Origin: Doris montereyensis
Taxonomy: Eukaryota > Mollusca > Gastropoda > Nudibranchia > Dorididae
Assembly (NCBI GenBank): GCA_037039925.1
Contig: JAXRKP010000693.1
Coordinates: 174,177-238,176 of the forward strand
DNA: 64,000 nucleotides
Reading direction: 5' to 3'
The position numbers and the translations under genes were made by a program. How positions within the stretch are numbered: the stretch's first letter is position 1; each line of letters begins with the position of its first letter. Shown here one piece after another: positions 57,081-64,000 of this stretch. The notes below the pieces were generated by a model. The model was given only the letters and a program-made list of their open reading frames with translations. It made no database searches and was not told where the DNA came from.

Positions 57081-57535
57081 CGACAGAGTCCCCTGTAGAT
57101 ACTTGCAGCTCCAGCACGGACTGCAGTGCTCACTCAGATTTTCAAGAGTATACAGCATCACCGACGTACAAGCCCTATTGCTTTCATGCTTCAACCAGTT
57201 GGGTCAACCATAACACCGCTCGCTCTGCGTGTGCATCTTTAAATGCAAAGTTGGTTTTCGTTGACAGCGTGGAGAAAATGAATGCCGTGCAAGCTGCTTT
57301 TATGGCGATTCAGAACAGTTTTAGTAACTTCTGGACATCCGCTCGTTATGATTCAACGACGGATAACTGGGTTGGAGAGATAAGTGGTCAAGTGTTGACC
57401 ACCAGTAACAGCCTATGGGGCGGTGTCCCACCTACGGATACCAGTTACTGTATCAGAGGACACGATGCCCTCAAACTAATACAGGCTGCATGTACGATCA
57501 GTAACAACTATGTGTGTGAAATAGGTGGTTGTTGA
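56900..57535 (+). CDS. Terminal intact C-type lectin domain
   Basis: Open frame to TGA at 57533-57535; the ATG at 56900 is only the first in frame, not a likely start. It contains the end of copy 7 (NNYACEIT), a short TPTESPVDTCSSSTDCS linker and one complete, diverged CTLD. That domain has PYCFHASTSWVNHNTARSAC (first helix with Cys), KLVFVDSVEKM, NSFSNFWTSARYD (the W-x-x-A/G core), LWGGVPPTDTSYC, then AACTISNNYVCEIGGC. Conserved cysteines are present. The canonical EPN or QPD sugar-binding triad is not seen, so carbohydrate binding cannot be assumed. It most likely forms the C-terminus of the lectin starting at 53507. Confidence 0.75.
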   Translation: MEREKSGQIITPSNPLWNGVPPVDPNNGNCIRGHSGSALTDYECSLSNNYACEITGTEPTPTESPVDTCSSSTDCSAHSDFQEYTASPTYKPYCFHASTSWVNHNTARSACASLNAKLVFVDSVEKMNAVQAAFMAIQNSFSNFWTSARYDSTTDNWVGEISGQVLTTSNSLWGGVPPTDTSYCIRGHDALKLIQAACTISNNYVCEIGGC

Positions 57536-57684
57536 TAGTGCTAAAAAGTAATAATAAGAAAATTTGCGCTTCTTAAGTCACAACGAAGTGATTGCAGCGC
57601 ATTAACTATTATAGACCATATAGAACACCACGTCCCTCCCCCCAAACCCCCAAAGAAAAAAAAATAGAGAATCCCGACAGCATT
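57536..57684 (+). other. Probable 3' UTR of the lectin gene
   Basis: Follows the stop codon and is AT-rich. No clear poly(A) signal was fixed before the SINE fragment. Confidence 0.35.
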
Positions 57685-57828
57685 GAATGGGTCAAGCATT
57701 AGCTTGGAAGTAAAGACCTGCGTCAGACAAGTGTCCTATCAAAGCGGTACAGTATTCAAACACGGGATAAACTCCGCCTCTATGGGCCATAACGGCCATG
57801 AGTGAAACCTTACATTACTTTATCTCCT
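57685..57828 (+). mobile_element. SINE family B, 3' half
   Basis: gtaaagacctgcgtcagaca, gtgtcctatcaaagcgg and ggataaactccgcctctatg match the 3' half of the copy at 31541-31846 (cagactagcgtcctggcc, ggataaactctggctctat). It ends in an ACTTT-like tail. Confidence 0.75.
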
Positions 57829-57984
57829 ATGAACACACAATAACCGTTATGTAAATAATGTAGCTGTTTGATGAGTGTTTTTAACCCATTTTATTAAAGC
57901 TTAAGTCAACGTCGTAATGTTTATAATTGGCTTAAGAAATATTGCATAACAAAAGATAAAAAGTATTCAAAGAGTTATAGCCCT

Positions 57985-58292
57985 TAGCCCCGTACAAGTG
58001 CAGGCTCACCGACTGCACACCATGTAGCCCTCAGCAGGCCATTTCATTTAAAAGCCTTCTCAACTCCCAGGGGAGGATAAAGTACACAGGCCTGTCACGT
58101 TCTTTGTACTAACAATCTGACAAGATCTTTCTCTACCTATAGCAGGGTATTCATTCACACCTGAGTCAAGCGACGGAAGTACAGTGAAGTACATTTCCTA
58201 AGAGTACAATGTTCTGACCCCCCCCCCCCCCACCCCTCGCCCCAATTCCACCTGTGCCAGCCGTGGTCATCAGCTCACGATACTACGGTTTA
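57985..58292. mobile_element. Interspersed repeat family C, copy 2
   Basis: Collinear with 13762-14075: caagtgcaggctcaccgac, ccatttcatt, tctgacaagatctttctc, gggtattcattca, gagtacaatg, a poly-C run and cctgtgccag. It adds an extra C-rich block at 58217-58245. Confidence 0.7.
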
Positions 58293-58469
58293 GCTACAAC
58301 GCCTCGTTGTAAAACAGCCAAACATGCAAAGCCTAGTGTTAATAGGTTTATGGCCAAGACAGGCTACAAAGCTTCAAGAAAACAGTAATTGTATAAAGTT
58401 TATATAGGTAATCAAGCAATGTAATATGTAAATAAATGAATAGCAATGACAAGCTTTGTTTACAATGAA
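58293..58469. other. Spacer before 29-bp satellite
   Basis: Nothing recognised. Confidence 0.3.
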
Positions 58470-59220
58470 ACTGGCTGAATATACAACATGTTATATTCAT
58501 TGGCTGAATGTAATCATTAGCTGAATATATAACACGTCATATTCATAAGTCATCATAGTCATTGGTTGCATGTTATATTCATTTGCTAAATTATAAAACG
58601 TTATATTCCTTGGCTGATTGTATAACATGTTATGATCATCGGATGAATGTATAACACATCACATTCATTGGCTCAATATACAACACGACATATTCATTTG
58701 CTGAATGTATAACCTGTCAGTTTCATTCGTTGAATGTATAAGACGTCATATTCATTGGCTGCATGTATAAGACGTAAATTTCATGATCAAAAGATATAAC
58801 ACGTCATATTAATGGCTGAATGTATAACACGTCATATTCATTGCTGAATGTATAACACGTCATATTAATGGGTGAATGTTTAACACTTCATATTCATTGC
58901 TGAATGTATAACACGTCATATTCATCAGCTGAATGTATAACACGTCATATTCAGGGGTGAATGTATAACACGTCATATTCAGGGGTGAATGTTTAACACG
59001 TCATATTCAGGGGTGAATGTATAACACGTCATATTCAGGGGTGAATGTATAACACGTCATATTCAGGGGTGAATGTTTAACACGTCATATTCATTAGCTG
59101 AATGTATAGCACGTCATATTCAGGGGTTAATGTATAACACTTCATATTCATTAGCTGAATGTATAACACTTCATATTCATTGCTGAATGTATAACACGTC
59201 ATATTCATTGACTGAATATA
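58470..59220. repeat. 29-bp satellite, left arm
   Basis: Units with ttcattggctgaatgtataa and cacgtcata, spaced 28-30 bases. Left-edge units are diverged. A local subtype with attcaggggtgaatg is homogenised at 58950-59090. Confidence 0.95.
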
Positions 59221-60570
59221 TTCTTTATTTCTCTATCAGTTCCTATTTTACCTTTTGGTGTATGGGTTTAGATGCCCGAAATGATTTTCTCTAGGCTTCG
59301 CTGTCCTGAAATTTTCTGTTTCCTTCCGTGTAAGTTAAATTTCTTTGAGTTAATGCCTCTTTTATATCTTCTTCCCACTTTCTCAGAGGCCAGCCCTTTG
59401 GTCTTTTACCTTACGTTTTAGCAATGATTTAGCTATTCGATTGTCACTCATTCTGTTTACATACCCAAACCATCTCAGTTGATTCATTTCTATTTTAGTT
59501 TTGTATGCCATCTGCTTTGGTTTGATCTCTTATTGTTGTGTTTCTGATTTTGTTTCTTTTAATTTTCCCTACTACTCTTCTTAAATATTTCCTTTCGGCT
59601 GCCTGTACTCTACTGTATTCCATACTGTATAAGGTCCAGGTTTCACTGCCATGGAGGACAGTATGACAATAAACTGTATTGTTTACGGCCATTTTGGTTG
59701 TATATTGCACTTGCCTTTTGGATTCTCTAGCTGATTTCTTCTCTTAGTTTTCCTTCTGAGTTAATCGTTACTCCTAGGTAATTGTAGCTTTGAACTTGTT
59801 TTAAATTCTCCCTGCCCAATTTAAGATTTTGTGTCTTAGCTTCCCTATTTACTAGTATTGTTTTGGTTTTCTTTGCATTTACTCTCATTCCTCTTTTATC
59901 TAATTCATTATTCATCATGTTGATATTCGATTGGAGGTCCCATTCTTATTTTCCAGACAGAACTAAATCATCAGCAAATGAAAGCATTGATACATTTATT
60001 GTTTTGAGCTTCCACATACCTACATTCATTTTCTTCATTTTTGTGGATGCCTTTGTGACTGAATATATAAATGTTATAAACAAAAGAGGACTTAGGGTAC
60101 AACCCTGTCTTACTCCTATATCTACATTAAATTCTGCAGATACATTTCCAGCTACTCTCACTGTACACGTTGGTTTATTGTAAAAGCTTTTATGGCTTCT
60201 ATAAAGTTTTGCTCTACATTGTGTGCTTTTAACGAATGCCATAGTTCGTCCCTCCTCACAGTGTCAAATGTCATTTCTAAGTCAATAAAACACAGTTGCC
60301 AGTCAATGTTTCTCTCAAGGAATTTTTCTATTATTGTTGAATTTCAAATATGTGCTCTTGTACACTTTTTTCCTGGTCTAAATCCACTCTGGTGTTCTTC
60401 AATTTGATCCTCTACCATTTTCCTTAGTCTCATTTCCAGAATCCTGCCATACACTTTTCCTGGTACGCTAAGTAATGATATCCTTCTATAGTTTGAGCAT
60501 TCCAAAGTCGATCCTTTCTTATGTATTGGTACTACGGTTCCTTATTCCAGTCGTCTGGCACCTGTTTTGG
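59221..60570 (-). mobile_element. RTE-like LINE, 5'-truncated, inserted in the satellite
   Basis: Reverse complement of the element at 34710-38088 from about its position 36710 to the end. It holds decayed RT and C-terminal frames: GVRQGCTLSPLLFITFI near 60140, SFADDLVLSGK near 59975, KYLRRVVGKIKRNKIRN near 59575. It is bounded by ctgaatata at 59212-59220 and 60571-60579, a 9-bp target-site duplication. The tail is short A-rich, not ATT. Insertion split one satellite array. Confidence 0.85.
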
Positions 60571-63235
60571 CTGAATATATGACATGCCATATTCATGGTC
60601 GAATGTATAACACGTCATATGCATGGCTGATTATATAACACGTCATATTTGTTGGCTGAATGTATAACACGTCATATTCATTGCTGGATGTATAACGCGC
60701 AATATTCATAGGCTGAATGTATAACACGTCATATTCATTGGTTGAATGTATAACATGTCATATTCATTTCTGAATGTATAGCACGTCATATTCATTGCTT
60801 GATGTATAACACGTCATATTCATTGGCTGAATGTATAACACGTTATATTCATTGCTGAATGTATAACACACCATATTCTTTGGCTGAATGTATAATACGT
60901 CATATTCTTTGGCTGAATGTGTAACACGTCATATTCATTGCTGAATGTGTAACACGTCATATTCATTGGTTGAATGTATAACACGTCATATTCATTGGCT
61001 GAATGTAAACATGTCATATTCATTGGCTGAATGTCTAACACGTCATATTCATTGGCTAAATGTATAACACGTCATATTCATTGCTGAATGTATAACACGT
61101 CATATTCATTGCTGAATGTATAACACGTCATATTCATTGGCTGAATGTATAACACGTCATATTCTTTGGCTGAATGTATAACGCGTCATATTCATTGGCT
61201 GAATGTATAACACGTCATATTCATTGGCTGAATGTATAACGCGTCATATTCTTTGGCTGAATGTATAACGCGTCATATTCTTTGGCTGAATGTATAACAC
61301 GTCATATTCATTGCTGAATGTATAACACGTCATATTCATTGGCTGAATGTATAACACGTCATATTCATTGGCTGAATGTATAGCACGTCATATTCATTTG
61401 CTGAATGTATAAACGTCATATTCATTGGCTGAATGTATAACACGTTATATCCATTGCTGAATGTATAACACGTCATATTCATTGGCTGAATGAATAAACG
61501 TCATATTCATTCGCTGAATGTATAACACCTCATATTCATTGGTTGAATGTATAAAACGTCATATTCATTGGTTGAATGTATAACACGTCATATTCATCGG
61601 CTGAATGTATAACACGTCATATTCATTGATTGAATGTATAGCACGTCATATTCATTGGTTGAATGTATAACACGTCATATTCATTGGTTGAATGTATAAC
61701 AGGTCATATTCATTGGCTGAATGTATAACACCCCATATTCATTGGCTGAATGTATACCGCGTCATGTTCATTGGCTCAGTGTTATATTCATGGCTGAATG
61801 TATAACACGTCACATTCGTTGGTTGAATGTATAACAGATGATATTTGTTGGCTGAATGTATAAAACGTCACATTTATTGGCTGAATGTTGAACACGTAAA
61901 ATTCAGAGCTAAATGTATAAAATTTCATATTTATGATTGAATGTATAACATGCATATTCATGGTTGAATGTATAACACGTCATATTTATTGTCTGAATGT
62001 ATAACACGTCATATTCATTGTCTGAATGTATAAAAGATCATATTCATGCCTGAATCTGTAAAAAGGCATATTCATTTGCTGCATGTATAAACGTCATATT
62101 CATGGGAGGAATGTGTAACACGCCCCTATTCATTGGAGAAATGTATAACATGTCATATTCAGTGGACGCATGTATAAAACGTCATATTCGTGGCCGTGTG
62201 TATAAAACGTCATATTCATGGCCGTGTGTATAGCCCGTCATATTCATTGGCTGAATGTACAACACGTCATATTCATTGGACGAAATGTATAACACGTCAT
62301 ATTCATTGGTGGAATGTATGGCACGTCATATTCATTGGCTGAATGTATAACACGTCATATTCATTGGACGAAATGTATAACACGTCATATTCATTGGTGG
62401 AATGTATGGCACGTCATATTCATTGGTGGAATGTATAACACGTCATATTCATTGGATGAAATGTATAACACGTCATATTCATTGGTGGAATGTATAAGAC
62501 ATCATATTCATGGCCGTGTGTATAGCCCGTCATATTCATTGGCTGAATGTACAACACGTCATATTCATTGGAGGAATGTATAGCACGTCATATTCATTGG
62601 TGGAATGTATGGCACGTCATATTCATTGGCTGAATGTATAACACCCCATATTCATTGGCTGAATGTATAACACCCCATATTCATTGGCTGAATGTATAAC
62701 GCGTCATGTTCATTGGCTCAGTGTTACATTCATGGCTGAATGTATAACACGTCACATTCATTGGCTGAATTAATAATCCGTCATATTGATGCCCTGAATA
62801 GATAACACGTCATATGTATTGGATGAATGCATAACACGTCATATTCATTGCATGTAATATTCATTTTCATTTGAATAATATATAAAACGTCATAATCATG
62901 GGCTGCATATATAACATGTTATATTAATTGACTTAATTTAAAATATGTCATATTAAATGGATGAGTGTATAACATGTCATTTTCAGTGGCTGAATGTACA
63001 AGATATCATATTGATGACTAAATGTATAGCACGTCACATTCATGACTGAATGTATAAGATGTTATATTCATGGCCTGAATGTTTAGCAAGTTTTTTCATT
63101 GACTAAATGTATAACAAGTTATATTTAATTTGCTGATTGTATAACACGCCATATTCATTGGCTTAAAACATAACAAGTTGTATTTATTGAATGATTGTAT
63201 AACACGTCATATTCATTGGTTGACTGTTCAACGTT
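60571..63235. repeat. 29-bp satellite, right arm
   Basis: About 90 further units of the same satellite, highly regular at 60850-61740 and again at 62280-62700, with a duplicated block of ggaatgtatggcacgtcata type at 62300-62620. Units decay toward 63235. Because 29 is not a multiple of three, no long open frames arise. Confidence 0.95.
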
Positions 63236-63236
63236 A

Positions 63237-63638
63237 TTACGTAGGAGCCCATATTGCAAAGAAATAATGCGTTATCGTTATTGATGATGTTATGGTGTTG
63301 CTACAAAGCATAATAAATAAATACATGTATCCAGAAACGAACTCAATTAACCCTATAAACGCCGTCTGAATTTGTTCCTTACACCCAATAAGTGTATTAG
63401 CTTCACGAACGACTTGACATACAAACAAATACTTTTGATATGCCATCGGCAACTGGTGGGCCGCTCTTACTTGTCTTAGCATGTTTACGGAATTATTAAA
63501 TATGATAATATTAGACCTGCATTTCGAGTCAAACTGTAGACATACCTTTACTTGGTTAAAAAAGAGAAACTTTAAGTCACAAAGAATAACAAATAAATGA
63601 TACAAATTAATAGACAGGTAAACCCAGCAACGTTGCAA
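63237..63638 (-). CDS. Unassigned minus-strand ORF, possible exon
   Basis: A 133-codon open frame. The centre, MLRQVRAAHQLPMAYQKYL then VCQVVREANTLIGCKEQIQ, has the balanced composition and amphipathic pattern of real helical protein; both ends look noncoding. A polypyrimidine tract (ttctcttttttaaccaag) lies upstream at about 63555 and could be a splice acceptor. I do not recognise the family. It may be one exon of a gene continuing beyond the window or a retained fragment. Confidence 0.3.
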   Translation of the reverse strand: MQRCWVYLSINLYHLFVILCDLKFLFFNQVKVCLQFDSKCRSNIIIFNNSVNMLRQVRAAHQLPMAYQKYLFVCQVVREANTLIGCKEQIQTAFIGLIEFVSGYMYLFIMLCSNTITSSITITHYFFAIWAPT

Positions 63639-63649
63639 ATCAGCAGATT

Positions 63650-63677
63650 GATATATATATATATATATATATATAAA

Positions 63678-63751
<74 letters not shown>

Positions 63752-63755
63752 TATT
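63650..63755. repeat. (TA)n microsatellite
   Basis: About 50 TA units in two blocks separated by aaatga near 63675. It may extrude cruciforms. Confidence 0.98.
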
Positions 63756-64000
63756 TAAACGGTCGTTGATGGATTGGCCCTCATCACTGAATAGCTGCCA
63801 TCGGGTTCATTGAGTTCATTTTCAATATTTATTCATAATTCGTGCTGCCGATATTGCTTGGGAGATCAAGACATGACAGCAGTATTGAAATGTTGAACAC
63901 CCTGCATCGGTTACAGTGAATACTCGAATAGAATACAAATCGCCTCTCTTTGCTACATTTATTTTTAACAAACAGCGCCAGTTTATTTTAATTAAGAAAA
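63756..64000. other. Window end, nothing recognised
   Basis: Unique-looking sequence with no supported feature. Confidence 0.3.

Overview
This is eukaryotic, repeat-dominated genomic DNA. Interrupted genes, CR1/RTE/I-type LINEs, tRNA-derived SINEs, an RNA polymerase III-style head and a secreted Thr-rich C-type lectin point to a metazoan. A marine mollusc, perhaps a gastropod, is my best guess from this mixture; no species-diagnostic sequence was found. By the coordinates below, more than a third of the window is tandem repeat.

Layout. 0-5 kb: a 21-bp minisatellite, the last coding exon of a BTB/BACK protein of RhoBTB type (+, 1157-1365, with a one-base frameshift), then noncoding DNA with minisatellites of 27 and 49 bp. 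5-17 kb: SINE copies, a pogo/Tigger-like non-autonomous transposon, GA-rich arrays, a 260-bp tandem duplication, a CpG-rich island with a palindromic NRF-1-type site, and decayed CR1 and RTE LINE ends. 17-27 kb: a split minus-strand gene whose exons join into a borealin-like protein (CDCA8, chromosomal passenger complex). Nine exons with consensus splice sites are recognised, one of them a 17-nt microexon, and the introns host SINEs, a CR1 LINE and a minisatellite. 27-38 kb: minisatellites, an I-like LINE carrying an RNase H domain part of which has been tandemly amplified, a SINE inserted into that LINE with target-site duplication, a CR1 LINE split by a TIR transposon that itself carries a 53-bp CCAAT-rich array, and a nearly full-length but decayed RTE-like LINE with an open endonuclease frame.

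38-53 kb: ATT, GA, GACA and GAA microsatellites lead into an 11.4-kb array of a 39-bp satellite with clear higher-order structure (a ~2.9-kb period seen three times, and local 78-bp dimers). 53.5-57.5 kb: a secreted lectin locus with a signal peptide, a PAN/apple-like cysteine module, a mucin-like 9-residue repeat, then about seven broken copies of a C-type lectin domain and one intact terminal domain. 58.5-63.2 kb: a 29-bp satellite interrupted by a 5'-truncated RTE LINE with a matching flanking duplication. The window ends with one unassigned minus-strand ORF and a long TA tract.

Nothing in the window looks like an operon or a defined multi-gene system. The most unusual biology is the lectin array with its internal repeats, and the conversion of transposon and intron sequence into tandem arrays. 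Many of the long open frames are artefacts of repeat units divisible by three.
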